Notes under the pieces: model-generated | Database searches by the model: none | Told to the model about the DNA's origin: nothing | What the model saw: only the letters and a program-made list of their open reading frames with translations | Program-made: the position numbers and the translations under genes | Source: Nocardia sp. CDC159 | GTDB lineage: Bacteria; Actinomycetota; Actinomycetes; Mycobacteriales; Mycobacteriaceae | NCBI RefSeq assembly: GCF_023740735.1 | Contig: NZ_JAMRXH010000009.1 | Span: 159,470 to 223,469 of the forward strand | Direction of reading: 5' to 3' | Length of the DNA stretch: 64,000 nt | Part shown: positions 15,778 through 24,406 of the stretch, piece by piece | Position numbering within the stretch: the first letter of the stretch is position 1 | Layout: every line of letters starts with the position of its first letter

Positions 15778-16896
15778 GTGAAGTCGATCGTGCACGCGCT
15801 GGCGTTGGCCGGGTCGATGACCTGGGAGATTCTCTGGGCGCTGATCCTCGGGTTCGCGCTGTCGGCGGTGGTGCAGGCCGTGGTGTCCAAATCCACGATC
15901 GTGCGGTTGCTGGGCGATGATCGCCCGCGCACGCTGGCCATCGCGTCGGTACTGGGTGCGGCCTCGTCGTCGTGTTCGTATGCGGCGGTCGCGCTGGCGC
16001 GGTCGCTGTTTCGCAAGGGGGCGCACTTCACCGCGGCCATGGCCTTCGAGATCGGATCCACCAATCTCGTCGTCGAACTCGGCATCATCCTGGCGCTGCT
16101 GATGGGCTGGCAGTTCACCGCGGCCGAATTCGTCGGCGGGCCGATCATGATCGTGCTGATCGCGGTGCTGTTCCGGATCTTCGTGCGATCGCGGGTGATC
16201 GAGGCCGCGCGGGAGCAAGCCGATCGGGGACTGGCCGGATCGATGGAAGGCCATGCGGCCATGGACATGTCGGGGCGCAGCTTCACCGCGGTCTCGCATG
16301 TCTTCGTCATGGAGTGGGCGGCGATTCTGCGCGATCTGGTCATCGGCCTGCTCATCGCGGGTGCGATCGGGGCGTGGGTTCCGAACTCGTTCTGGCAGAA
16401 CTTCTTTCTGACCGATCATCCGGTGTTGTCGGCGATCTGGGGCCCGATCGTCGGCCCGCTGGTGGCGATCGCGGCCTTCGTATGCTCGATCGGCAACGTC
16501 CCGCTGGCGGCCGTGTTGTGGAACGGCGGCATCAGCTTCGGCGGCGTGACCGCGTTCATCTTCGCCGATCTGCTGATCCTCCCGATCCTCAACATCTATC
16601 GCAAGTACTACGGCATCCGCATGATGCTGACCATCCTCGGCACCTTCTACGTCGCCATGGTAGGTGCGGGCTACGCGGTAGAAATCCTGTTCGGCGCAAT
16701 GGATCTCATCCCACAGCAGCGCCACGCCATGGTCATGGCCGAGGGCATTCGCTGGAACTACACCACCTGGCTGAACATCGTCTTCCTCGCGCTGGCGGCC
16801 GCACTCGTCATCCGCTTCGTCCGCACCGGCGGCCTCGGCATGCTGCGCATGATGGGCGGCTCCCCGGAGACCGGCCATGCCCACCATCACGACTGA
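15778..16896 (+). CDS. YraQ/DUF318-type permease
   Basis: A 372-residue membrane protein with about eight to nine hydrophobic segments in two halves. Each half carries a Cys/Ser signature, AASSSCSYAAVALARSLF near residue 65 and FVCSIGNVPLAAVLWNGG near 240, the paired motifs typical of the YraQ/ArsP permease family. ArsP members export organoarsenicals; others are linked to heavy metals, so efflux of a thiol-reactive compound is plausible. The C-terminus is His-rich (GHAHHHD). The GTG start has AGGAGG upstream. It is flanked by gene remnants on both sides. Confidence 0.82.
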   Translation: MKSIVHALALAGSMTWEILWALILGFALSAVVQAVVSKSTIVRLLGDDRPRTLAIASVLGAASSSCSYAAVALARSLFRKGAHFTAAMAFEIGSTNLVVELGIILALLMGWQFTAAEFVGGPIMIVLIAVLFRIFVRSRVIEAAREQADRGLAGSMEGHAAMDMSGRSFTAVSHVFVMEWAAILRDLVIGLLIAGAIGAWVPNSFWQNFFLTDHPVLSAIWGPIVGPLVAIAAFVCSIGNVPLAAVLWNGGISFGGVTAFIFADLLILPILNIYRKYYGIRMMLTILGTFYVAMVGAGYAVEILFGAMDLIPQQRHAMVMAEGIRWNYTTWLNIVFLALAAALVIRFVRTGGLGMLRMMGGSPETGHAHHHD

Positions 16897-16919
16897 TCGC
16901 CATCGTGTTTCGTGACGTC

Positions 16920-17065
16920 ATGACCATGGACGGCACGGTGACAGCGGGTTTCGAGGGTGTGCGCGCGGCCTGGCCTTCGCCCATGTCACCAACCACATCG
17001 TCGAGGGTGACATCGATCCACGCGCGGCCGAACTGGTCGCGGCGGTGAATCAGGTCGCGGCGTAA
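16920..17065 (+). pseudogene. Serine hydrolase (beta-lactamase family) remnant with internal deletion
   Basis: An ATG opens MTMDGTVTAGFEGVRAA, which resembles the N-terminus of actinobacterial EstB-type serine hydrolases. About 50 nt later another frame (from 16964) reads RGLAFAHVTNHIVEGDIDPR and continues to AAVNQVAA and a stop, which resembles their C-terminus. The 300-odd residues between, including the SxxK active site, are missing and the two ends are out of frame. The stop overlaps the convergent TetR gene by 16 nt. Confidence 0.6.
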
Positions 17066-17664
17066 TCACCGAGTGCGGGTTCCAGCAGGTCGAAGATCCG
17101 GTCGGCCTCCTGGATCGCCGTGCGCGCGACGGTCTTTCGGGATCGTCCCGCCGCGGTGAGCTCCAGCACCCGCCGAAACAGCAGACGAAGGGCCGCATTC
17201 AGCTGTGCGGCCGCGGCCCGGCGGGTCAGCTCGTCGCCGGGCAGCGCCTCGGCCAGGGCATCCTCGCGCAGGTCGTGCAGTTCGCGCAGCCGGGCGGTGA
17301 GGGTCGGGCTGTCGGCGATCATTCGGCAGAACTCGGGGCCGGAGAAGCCGGCCACCGCATCGAACCGCGTTGCCGCAGCGTGAAATTCCGCGCGCAGCGC
17401 GCTCAGTGCCGAGACGCCCACCGGCCGGGCCGCCACCGTCTCGGCGGGCCAGGCGACGAACCGCTCGTGGATATCGATCGCGAGATCCTCCTTGCGCGGA
17501 AAGTAATTCGTCACGGTCTTCTTCGCGACCCGCGCGGCCTCGGCCACCTCCGCGATGGTGGTGGCCTCGAAGCCGCGCTCGATGAACAGGCGGGTGGCGT
17601 GATCGGAGATCGCCTGGCGGGTCTCCTGCTTCTTCGCCTCCCGCAGGCCCGGGGGTGTGCTCAT
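17050..17664 (-). CDS. TetR-family repressor
   Basis: A 204-residue TetR regulator. The N-terminal helix-turn-helix is classic (ATTIAEVAEAARVAKKTVTNYFPRKEDL, residues 34-61), with a helical ligand/dimer domain after it. It is divergent from the zinc-type dehydrogenase with 114-174 bp between. That gap contains a promoter-like sequence and a TTACAT-CCC-ATGTAA palindrome, so it probably represses the dehydrogenase. Confidence 0.9.
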   Translation of the reverse strand: MSTPPGLREAKKQETRQAISDHATRLFIERGFEATTIAEVAEAARVAKKTVTNYFPRKEDLAIDIHERFVAWPAETVAARPVGVSALSALRAEFHAAATRFDAVAGFSGPEFCRMIADSPTLTARLRELHDLREDALAEALPGDELTRRAAAAQLNAALRLLFRRVLELTAAGRSRKTVARTAIQEADRIFDLLEPALGDYAAT

Positions 17665-17696
17665 GGAGGAATCTTACCTCCGGCATAAATTTATCC

Positions 17697-17740
17697 TTGA
17701 CCCACTAGGTAGTCTCAATATAAAGTTACATCCCATGTAA
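17697..17740 (+). promoter_or_regulatory. Promoter with TetR-type operator
   Basis: TTGACC (17697-17702) and TATAAA (17719-17724) are 16 bp apart. A perfect TTACAT-CCC-ATGTAA inverted repeat (17726-17740) follows directly at the expected transcription start. It lies in the gap between the tetR-type gene and the dehydrogenase. Confidence 0.65.
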
Positions 17741-17761
17741 GTTTCAGCGGAAGGAGGTCGC

Positions 17762-17785
17762 ATGCTGCCACGAAACAGTTGCTGA
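17762..17785 (+). CDS. 7-codon upstream ORF behind a strong ribosome site
   Basis: GGAAGGAGGT (17749-17758) precedes ATG at good spacing, but the ORF encodes only MLPRNSC before a TGA. The dehydrogenase start lies about 55 nt further on. It may be a leader ORF acting on the gene below; it could also be the relic of a former start. Confidence 0.4.
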   Translation: MLPRNSC

Positions 17786-17838
17786 GCCCACTGGAAGCAA
17801 CCCGCCCACTCCCGATCGACTGTCGAAAGGTGCCCTCG

Positions 17839-18747
17839 GTGCACAAGATTCATTTCTCCGCGTCCCCGGAGATCGTGGCGGCCGCCCGCCCCACCCCCGG
17901 CGCGGGGCAACTGCTCATCCGCACCGAGCTGGTCGGCGTCCACCTCGGACTCCTGCGCCTGCTGCGTTCGGGAGGCACCGACGCGGGCGCCGAGGTGGTC
18001 GGAACGGTCGTCGCGGTGGGACCCGGCGTCGACGAGGGCTGGGTCGGCAAGGCGGTCGGCGGCATCGTGTTCGAGGGTGCCTATGCCGAATTCGCGCTGG
18101 CGCTACCGCAATTGGTGGCCGAACTCCCGGCGGGCGTCGATCCGGCCGATGGCCTGGCCGTCGTTCGTGGCGGACTGGTCGCCCTGGGCGCGCTGCGGGC
18201 CGGGCGGTTCGGGGCCGGGGACTCGATCCTGATCTCCGGGGCGGCCAGCGGCAGCGGCCACCTGGCGGTGCAACTGGCCCGGGCATTCGGCGCGAAACGT
18301 CTGGTGGCAGCGGCCGGTTCGATGGACAAGGCGCGTTTCCTGGAGGAGTGCGGCGCCGATGAGGTCCGTACCTACGACCAGCTGGGCGCGGAGCGGTTCG
18401 ATGTCGTGCTGGACGGTCTGGGCGGCGACTTCGTGCAGCGCGGAGTGGCATCCCTGGCGCCGCACGGCCGCCTGGTCGCCTACAGCGCGGGCGGGGGCAG
18501 CGTCGACGCGGGCAGTCTGCTCGCCGAATTGAAGACCGTCACCGGGTTCTCGATGGGGCTGCTCGGTCGCGAACGGCCCGAACTCGTGCGGGCCTATCGA
18601 GACGAGCTGTGGAATCTACTGGCGCAGGGGCGGATTCGACCTCGCCACACCGTATTCCCCTTCGATCGCATCGCCGAGGCGATGGACCTCGTCGCGGCCC
18701 GCCGCAATGTCGGGCGGGTGGCGGTGCGGGTCGGCGCTGCCGGATAG
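17839..18747 (+). CDS. Zinc-type (MDR) quinone oxidoreductase/dehydrogenase
   Basis: NADPH-dependent medium-chain reductase, 302 residues from the GTG at 17839 (GAAAGG upstream). A GroES-like N-domain contains GAEVVGTVVAVGPGVDEGWVG. The nucleotide-binding motif is SGAASGSGHLAVQLAR (usually AxxGxxG). The C-terminal NVGRVAVRV strand is typical of this family. The catalytic and structural zinc Cys ligands are absent, so it belongs to the zinc-free quinone-reductase group. An earlier TTG at 17779 is open but poorly placed. It is divergent from, and probably repressed by, the TetR protein. Confidence 0.82.
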   Translation: MHKIHFSASPEIVAAARPTPGAGQLLIRTELVGVHLGLLRLLRSGGTDAGAEVVGTVVAVGPGVDEGWVGKAVGGIVFEGAYAEFALALPQLVAELPAGVDPADGLAVVRGGLVALGALRAGRFGAGDSILISGAASGSGHLAVQLARAFGAKRLVAAAGSMDKARFLEECGADEVRTYDQLGAERFDVVLDGLGGDFVQRGVASLAPHGRLVAYSAGGGSVDAGSLLAELKTVTGFSMGLLGRERPELVRAYRDELWNLLAQGRIRPRHTVFPFDRIAEAMDLVAARRNVGRVAVRVGAAG

Positions 18748-18754
18748 TCGCGGT

Positions 18755-19507
18755 TCAGCGCAGGTGATCCACCAGGGCGGTGTGGAATCCGGGATCGGCG
18801 ACCGCGGTCAGATGATCGCCCGGCACCACGACCGACCGACCATCCGGCAGTGCGGCGGCCAGCCGCTCGGGCTCGGCGGCATACGGATCGTCCGCACCGG
18901 CGAGCACGAGCGTGGGCATGGCGATGCGGGACAGATCCTCGATGGGCGCCTCGTTCAGCCCGGTCGCCACCGCCGCGATGGCCTCGAGATCGGCCCCGAG
19001 CGCCTCGGCGAGGAAGCGGAACATCGAACCCGGCGGGGGTACCCCGGCCGCCTCGCCGCGCATGGCCCCGACCAACTGCTCGGCGGTGATCACCCGATGA
19101 TCGATCCCGCCCAGATCGACCACGCCGCAACCGATCCCGCCCACCGCCAGCCGCGCCACCCGCTCGTCGGCGGCCGCGACCAGCAGGGCGATGATGCCGC
19201 CCATCGAATAGCCGACCAGGTGCAGCCGATCCAGCCCCAACTCGTCGAACAGCGCACGCACATCGGCGGCCATCGCCGACCAGGAGTACCGGGCCGGATC
19301 ATGCGGCTTGTCGGACCGGCCGTGCCCGCGCGCGTCGAGCGAGATCACCCGCCGCCCAGCCGCCTGCAGCGCCGCCACCACGCCCACGCTCATCCAGTTG
19401 GCATTGGTATCGGCCACGATGCCGTGCTGCAGCACCACCGGAATCCCGTCGCCGGGCCATTCCCGGTAGCTCAGCTCGAGCCCGTCCCACGTTTTGAACT
19501 TCGCCAC
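18755..19507 (-). CDS. Alpha/beta hydrolase
   Basis: A 250-residue alpha/beta-hydrolase with the nucleophile elbow GYSMGG (near residue 100), the oxyanion-side HGI, the DARGHGRS loop, the acid Asp in LAGADDPY, and the catalytic His in GDHLTAV. The GTG start overlaps the upstream thioesterase stop by one nucleotide (TAGTG), so the two form an operon. The substrate is unknown; ester or lactone hydrolysis is likely. Confidence 0.88.
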   Translation of the reverse strand: MAKFKTWDGLELSYREWPGDGIPVVLQHGIVADTNANWMSVGVVAALQAAGRRVISLDARGHGRSDKPHDPARYSWSAMAADVRALFDELGLDRLHLVGYSMGGIIALLVAAADERVARLAVGGIGCGVVDLGGIDHRVITAEQLVGAMRGEAAGVPPPGSMFRFLAEALGADLEAIAAVATGLNEAPIEDLSRIAMPTLVLAGADDPYAAEPERLAAALPDGRSVVVPGDHLTAVADPGFHTALVDHLR

Positions 19508-19908
19508 TACCGCACCGCCTGGGTCTGGGTCACCTTCGCGACGAGCCTATCGGCATCGTCGCGGATCTCGGTTTCGACCACGATGAAGGTGCGCCCGGCG
19601 TGCAGCGGACGCGCGGTCGCGGTGGCGAAGCCGGAGCGCACCGCGCGCAGGAAGTTCGTCTTCGACTCCACGGTTGTCGTGCCCTGCCCGTCCGCGGGCA
19701 GATTCAGATACGCGCATACCGCACCGGTGGCATCGGCCAGCGACATCAGCACGCCGCCGTGCAGCACGCCGCCCAGCGTGCACAGGCTCTGCGCCCACGC
19801 CAACCGGCTGCGCACCACCTCCGCGCGCTGCTCGAGCACCTCGACGCCCAGCTTCTCGGTGAACGGCATGGTCTGGTGGAACAGTTGCGTGCCCTCGGTA
19901 TCGATCAT
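19507..19908 (-). CDS. PaaI-type hotdog thioesterase
   Basis: A 133-residue hotdog-fold protein with LGGVLHGGVLMSLADATGA (HGG turn and acidic residue) and FLRAVRSGFATATARPLHAG. It is a likely acyl-CoA thioesterase. It is first in a two-gene operon with the alpha/beta hydrolase (1-nt overlap). A hairpin lies 34 nt upstream, either the end of the former SDR transcription unit or an operator. Confidence 0.85.
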   Translation of the reverse strand: MIDTEGTQLFHQTMPFTEKLGVEVLEQRAEVVRSRLAWAQSLCTLGGVLHGGVLMSLADATGAVCAYLNLPADGQGTTTVESKTNFLRAVRSGFATATARPLHAGRTFIVVETEIRDDADRLVAKVTQTQAVR

Positions 19909-19941
19909 GACCCAAGCCTGCCGAACGGCCGGGCGTCCGGT

Positions 19942-19962
19942 CGATTACCCGAGGGGTAATCG
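19942..19962. promoter_or_regulatory. Perfect 9-bp hairpin/palindrome
   Basis: CGATTACCC-GAG-GGGTAATCG. It lies downstream of the SDR 3' fragment and upstream of the thioesterase, both on the minus strand. It could terminate the first or regulate the second. Confidence 0.45.
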
Positions 19963-20013
19963 TCCACCGGCGCCCGGCAGGCGATTGCGCGTCGGGCACG
20001 CTCTCGGCCGGAA

Positions 20014-20216
20014 TCAGCTCACCCGCGCGACGACGCCCCGGGGCAGCCACGGCAGCACGGCACCCACCGCCCGCCACGGCCATGCCGGTACGCGGGCGCG
20101 CACCGGCTCACGCTCGATCGCGGCCACCATGGCGGCCACGCCCTTGTCCAGCGGGACCAGCAGCCGAGCGTCATCCGCACGCGCCGACAGGTCGGTGGCG
20201 ATGAAACCCGGCTCGA
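20014..20216 (-). pseudogene. 3' fragment of a short-chain dehydrogenase split by the element
   Basis: On the minus strand this reads EPGFIATDLSARADDARLL and then the VAAMVAAIEREP, VPAWPWRAVG and LPWLPRGVVARVS segments to TGA. These are the C-terminal third of a classical SDR. The 5' two thirds are at 30792-31346, on the other side of the integrative element, and end in VTTVEP in the same codon phase. Joining the copies of TCGAGCCG restores an uninterrupted gene of roughly 250 codons. The fragment has no start codon of its own. Confidence 0.88.
20209..20216. repeat. attL core
   Basis: CGGCTCGA, shared with 30792-30799. Immediately inside, GGTACTGTTTTAAAC (20227-20241) mirrors the right-end arm GGTAGCACTGTTCTAAAAC read inward, as expected for the two arms of attP. 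Confidence 0.8.
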
Positions 20217-20241
20217 ACTTGCGGTTGGTACTGTTTTAAAC

Positions 20242-21684
20242 ATGCAGCTAGACAGGGCATCCCAGGATGCGGCGTTCATCTACGTGCGAATTTCGAGGGA
20301 TAAGGAGGGGGCTGGCCTTGGGGTTGAACGACAGCGGGAGGACTGCGAGAAGCTTGCGGCCGAGTTGGGCTTGACGGTAGCGGCCATCTACGACGACAAC
20401 GACACGTCGGCCTATGCACTTCGCAAGCCGCGCAAAGGCTTCGACGCGATGAACAAGGCGCTGGAGGCAGGGGAGGCCACCAAAGTGCTTGTCTGGCACA
20501 CCGATCGGCTCGTGAGGCGAACGGCCGAGTTGGAGTCGTTCATCGAGCTGTGTGAGCGGCACGGCGTCACGGTTCACACCGTGAAGGCGGGAATCCTCGA
20601 TCTGTCGACGGCCACGGGGCAAATGATCGCGAGGGTGCAGGGTGCGATTGCGCAGCACGAGGTTGCTCGTGGGATCGAGCGCATGAAGGCCGCCAAGCGG
20701 CAAGCTGCGCTGGACGGTAAGTATCTGGGTGGTCCTCGGCCGTTCGGCTGGGAGGCCGGAGCAATGGAGTTACGGAAGAACGAAGCGAATGCCGTCCGCG
20801 ACGGCGCGGTTCGGTTACTCCGAGGTGTATCCGTTCGGCAGATCACGCGTGAATGGAACGAGGCAGGGCTACGGACGTCGCGGGGAGGTAAGTTCTCGGC
20901 GCAACAGGTCCGCGCGGTGTTGCTTCGGAAGCGGAACGCCGGGCTGTTGGAGCACAACGGGAAAATCGTGGGCGAGGGCAACTGGGAACCGATCTTCGAC
21001 ATCGACACGCTAACGGCTGTGGAAGCGCTGCTGCTCGATCCCGAGCGTTCCAAGAACGTGACATTCGAGCGGCGCTGGATGGGCTCCGGCGTCTACCGCT
21101 GCGGCAGGTCCCGATGCCCCGGCCGTATGACCACGATCTCGGCCAATAAGGGCTCTGTCTCGACACGGTCCTACCGCTGCGAGCACTCCGCGCATCTCGC
21201 GAGGGTTGCGGAGCCTGTGGACGAGTATGTGGAGGCTCTTGTCCTCGAGCGCTTGTCGCGGGCGGACGCGGCGATCACCCTCGGCAGCGATGAAGAGATC
21301 GCAGATATCGACTCCCTGAAGGCTCGTGAGGCAGCGATCGTGAAGCGGCTCGACGATCTGATGGTGATGTTCAACGATGACGAGATCACCAGTTCGCAGC
21401 TGAAATCCGGTACTGCGCAGAAGAAGGCGGAGCTGGCGGAGGTCAGGGCCGAGATTGCGCGGGCGCGAGAGAAGTCGGTCCTGGCCAATCTCATTCTCAC
21501 CGGTGATGATCTCAAAACCAGTTGGGACGGCCTGAGCGCTGATGTGAAGGGCAAGGTCATCGATGCGTTGATGACGGTCACGATTCTGCCGTCTCCGCGT
21601 GGCCGTAAGCCCGGTGGGCGCTACTTCGACCCGGCATGCATTCAGATCGAGTGGAAGGACCCGGCCGCGGGTGTCGCTACCTAG
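20242..21684 (+). CDS. Large serine recombinase (integrase)
   Basis: Site-specific integrase of 480 residues. The resolvase catalytic domain holds the nucleophile Ser18 in YVRISRDK and arginines in HTDRLVRRT. The recombinase domain covers about 155-270 (GGPRPFGWE..., GLRTSRGGKFSAQQVRAVL). A zinc-ribbon segment with CGRSRC and C-x-H lies near 285-320, and a coiled-coil insertion near 370-420. The ATG follows GTTTTAAAC with no ribosome site, so the mRNA may be leaderless. It lies 25 nt from attL, in the usual position. Confidence 0.95.
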   Translation: MQLDRASQDAAFIYVRISRDKEGAGLGVERQREDCEKLAAELGLTVAAIYDDNDTSAYALRKPRKGFDAMNKALEAGEATKVLVWHTDRLVRRTAELESFIELCERHGVTVHTVKAGILDLSTATGQMIARVQGAIAQHEVARGIERMKAAKRQAALDGKYLGGPRPFGWEAGAMELRKNEANAVRDGAVRLLRGVSVRQITREWNEAGLRTSRGGKFSAQQVRAVLLRKRNAGLLEHNGKIVGEGNWEPIFDIDTLTAVEALLLDPERSKNVTFERRWMGSGVYRCGRSRCPGRMTTISANKGSVSTRSYRCEHSAHLARVAEPVDEYVEALVLERLSRADAAITLGSDEEIADIDSLKAREAAIVKRLDDLMVMFNDDEITSSQLKSGTAQKKAELAEVRAEIARAREKSVLANLILTGDDLKTSWDGLSADVKGKVIDALMTVTILPSPRGRKPGGRYFDPACIQIEWKDPAAGVAT

Positions 21685-21689
21685 CCCGA

Positions 21690-21734
21690 AGTGGTACCGG
21701 CAACCGGCGCTGCGAGTTCGGTGCCGGTACCACT
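21690..21734. terminator. Bidirectional terminator
   Basis: A 13-bp perfect stem (AGTGGTACCGGCA / TGCCGGTACCACT) with a 19-nt loop between the convergent integrase and the minus-strand replication operon. Confidence 0.75.
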
Positions 21735-21753
21735 GTCGGCTTGTGTGGTGCGG

Positions 21754-22032
21754 CTATCTGTGGTTTCGGTTGGCCCAGTTCTCCAGTTGCACAAGGCCGT
21801 TCGCCCACTTCGCGGCCTGTTCCAGCCCGTCGGCGACGGCGGCATCGTATTGATCGCAACGGGCTTGCATTCGCGCGATACGGACTTCGTTGGCGTCGAT
21901 CTCACTGCGAAGGTCGGCGAGAACGGTTTCCATCTCGCTGATGGTGCATTCACTCCACCGTTTGCCCAGTCGGGGCCACGTGATCGCGTCCAGTTGGCGT
22001 TCGCGGTCGGAGGCCGAGTGGTCGTTGGTCAT
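21754..22032 (-). CDS. Small helical protein of the element, function unknown
   Basis: A 92-residue hydrophilic protein, mostly helical, with a probable coiled coil (SEMETVLADLRSEIDANEVR). It is Trp-rich at the end (WANGLVQLENWANRNHR). Its ATG overlaps the stop of the primase/helicase gene (ATGA), so it is the last gene of that operon. No family recognised; an accessory replication or packaging function cannot be told apart. Confidence 0.7.
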   Translation of the reverse strand: MTNDHSASDRERQLDAITWPRLGKRWSECTISEMETVLADLRSEIDANEVRIARMQARCDQYDAAVADGLEQAAKWANGLVQLENWANRNHR

Positions 22033-24257
22033 GATGCTGCTCCCATGGTTCGGCAGGCGTGGTGACGGTCGAATCCGAAGCGGGGCGGTAGATCTCGCCC
22101 GCACACCGCGCACGAGGTGAGGTACTTGCCGCTGGTGCGGCAGCTGTTGCACAGCGCGGCGGAATCCAATGCCAGATCGTCGTGCGCGCGGCCGCAGACC
22201 GGGCACGCCGGTTCGGTGGCGGCGTCCACCGTGATCAGTTGCAGCGTTGGTGCGTTGTCAGTGGGGCCAGATTCGTGGGCGTGGCCCGACTGGGGATTGC
22301 TGCCAGTGGGGCCATCGTGTTTGTGCTGGTCGGGTCCAGTTGGGCCAGTGGGGCCAGTCGGGCCGTGTGTGGGCTGTGTGCGGCCCGGCTGGCCCGACTG
22401 TGCAGGCAGAGCCCAATGCGTTGTCCGGGGGAATCCGGACGTGCTGTAGACCACGCCGAGTTTCTTCGCCGCCCGCTTTACGGTGCGCTCGGCGATCCCT
22501 TGTTTGCGTGCCTCGGCTTTGACTTCCTTGGCGGCCGCGCTGCCCTGCTCGGTGAGGAAGTCCTCGAGCCATGCCTCGGCCTCGCTACGGTCGTCGCCGT
22601 CGACGTCATCGTCACCACCTAGCAGTTCGACGGCGTTGCGGTGGGATTCTCCGAGCCAGCGGAGCACCCCGACCTCAGCGTCTCCGTCATCGGTTGTGAC
22701 ACTGACGGATTCGATGACCGCTTCCATCGAGCGGATGTGGGAAGCCAGATTTGCCTTGGTATTGGACACGACCAGGTTCCCGGTTTCGTCGTCCTTGGCC
22801 ATCGACAGCACCGAGCGCGCAACCTGAGACCAGGCCAGCGAACCAAGAATGAGTTTGCCGGTATCGGTGCCGTCGCGCTTGCCGAAGTGCACGAGACCGA
22901 GCACGGCGCAGTTCTGCCGGGCGGCGAGCTGGCTGATCGGCTCGAGGTAGGCGCGCACGTCGTTGTTGTCGTTGCCGCGCAGGTTCGACGCCATGGCCGA
23001 GGCTGCCGCATCCAGGACGACGAAGGCCACTTCGTTGGCGGCGATGATCTGTTCCAGCGCTGCGGTATCCAGCGGCAGGACCAGGGGCGCGCATTCGCTG
23101 GTTTCGGTGGCCACGTCGACGAACAACACCCGGTCCAGGTCCGCGCCCGCCGCCTGCAATCGTGGGGTGACGGTGTAGTCGCGGGCGTCTTCGCTGTGGA
23201 CGTAGAGAACGTTTCGGGGTTGTCCGTACAGCGATCCCTCGAGGGTGCCCCGCGTGATCTGCGCGCACAGCGAGGCGGCGATGGTCGATTTGCCCAACCC
23301 CTCCCGCCCGGCCAGCAAGGTCAGTGCTCCGGCCGGAACCCAATCGGGGATCACCCACTCCAGCCGCTTGGTCTTCACCTCGCTGCCGCGCACCACCTTC
23401 AACAATCGGCCACCGGGTGACACGGCAACCGATTCCGCGGTGACCGATTCCATCGGGGCGGCAACGAATTCGGCGATGCTGTGTCCGGCTGCGATGTGGT
23501 CGGCGGCGTCCTTGCCGGTGCGTGCTTGCACCACGCGTACCGACTCGGCCACCTCGGACAGTTGCGCCGCGACCCCGGCGGCGTGCATGTAGCCGGGTTT
23601 GTCAGCATCGGCGACCACCACGACCGTGCGGCCCCGTAACGGGGTCCAGTCGAACAGGTGCGCTTTGCCCGCGCCGCCTGCCGAACACACCGCGACCGCG
23701 CCAACGGCTTCCAGGGCGAGAACGTCCTTTTCGCCTTCGGCGACGTACACCGTCGCGTCGGGGTGCGCGGACAGGTTCTCGACACGGAACAGGCTGCGGC
23801 CCTTCGTGTTCCCGGACTGCCGGAAGGTCTTGGCGGGGCTGCGGTGCACCCGCCGACCATCGGCGTAGTCGTAGGTGACACCCTTCGGGTTGTCGAACAA
23901 ATCGGCATGCGCGAGCCCGACCGCTGCGAGGACATCGGGGGTCGGGTCGCTGTGGGAATGGATGAGCACCTGTCCGGCGGTGGCGGTCACGGCCACCGAC
24001 CGATCGGCCACGCTGTGGCCCGGTGCCTGTGCGCAGGCGCGGCCACCGGACTTCACGTCCACGATCAGGCCGTGGGCTTGGAACGCGTCGATCACCCGAT
24101 CGAAGGCGCTGCCGTTCGAATCAGCGTGTTCGGCATTTGGGCTCGTGCTACGGTGGGACACGGTTTTGCGAATATCCTTGCTGGTAAGCGGATGTTCCTT
24201 CGTCCCGGTCAGTGCGCCAACACCGACCGGGATATCTTTTTGCTCTGGAGTGATCAC
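22029..24257 (-). CDS. TOPRIM primase / RecA-like helicase with zinc-ribbon tail
   Basis: Element replication protein, 742 residues from a GTG that overlaps the upstream stop (GTGA). Residues 60-120 resemble a degenerate primase zinc-binding domain. TOPRIM follows with VYVAEGEKD (170-178) and VVADADKPG (215-222). An AAA/RecA-like ATPase has Walker A AGREGLGKST (316-325) and Walker B FVVLDAA (412-418), as in RepA/DnaB-like phage helicases. Near residue 620 a collagen-like GPTGPTGPTGP stretch leads to a C-terminal Cys-rich module (CPVCGR, CNSC, CAVCGRDLP). It probably primes and unwinds at the element's origin. Confidence 0.88.
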   Translation of the reverse strand: MITPEQKDIPVGVGALTGTKEHPLTSKDIRKTVSHRSTSPNAEHADSNGSAFDRVIDAFQAHGLIVDVKSGGRACAQAPGHSVADRSVAVTATAGQVLIHSHSDPTPDVLAAVGLAHADLFDNPKGVTYDYADGRRVHRSPAKTFRQSGNTKGRSLFRVENLSAHPDATVYVAEGEKDVLALEAVGAVAVCSAGGAGKAHLFDWTPLRGRTVVVVADADKPGYMHAAGVAAQLSEVAESVRVVQARTGKDAADHIAAGHSIAEFVAAPMESVTAESVAVSPGGRLLKVVRGSEVKTKRLEWVIPDWVPAGALTLLAGREGLGKSTIAASLCAQITRGTLEGSLYGQPRNVLYVHSEDARDYTVTPRLQAAGADLDRVLFVDVATETSECAPLVLPLDTAALEQIIAANEVAFVVLDAAASAMASNLRGNDNNDVRAYLEPISQLAARQNCAVLGLVHFGKRDGTDTGKLILGSLAWSQVARSVLSMAKDDETGNLVVSNTKANLASHIRSMEAVIESVSVTTDDGDAEVGVLRWLGESHRNAVELLGGDDDVDGDDRSEAEAWLEDFLTEQGSAAAKEVKAEARKQGIAERTVKRAAKKLGVVYSTSGFPRTTHWALPAQSGQPGRTQPTHGPTGPTGPTGPDQHKHDGPTGSNPQSGHAHESGPTDNAPTLQLITVDAATEPACPVCGRAHDDLALDSAALCNSCRTSGKYLTSCAVCGRDLPPRFGFDRHHACRTMGAAS

Positions 24258-24406
24258 GCGGCTGCCTGCCACGTCTCCACCGATTCGACAGGTCGTGTCG
24301 GCCTGCGCGAGGTGCGAAGCAGAGCCGTAATGGCCTCGCGCTGGGTGGGACTCAGGGGCGGGGCCTGGTCCACCACGGCCTTGATGTGGGCCTGCATGTC
24401 GATCAC
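24254..24406 (-). CDS. 50-residue protein of the replication operon
   Basis: A short hydrophilic protein (MQAHIKAVVDQAPPLSPTQR, then EAITALLRTSRRPTRPVE). Its GTG overlaps the HTH gene's stop and its stop overlaps the helicase GTG, both as 4-nt GTGA overlaps. The LSPTQREAITALLRT segment resembles small actinophage and element proteins of unknown role. The tight overlaps are the main evidence that it is translated. Confidence 0.65.
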   Translation of the reverse strand: MIDMQAHIKAVVDQAPPLSPTQREAITALLRTSRRPTRPVESVETWQAAA

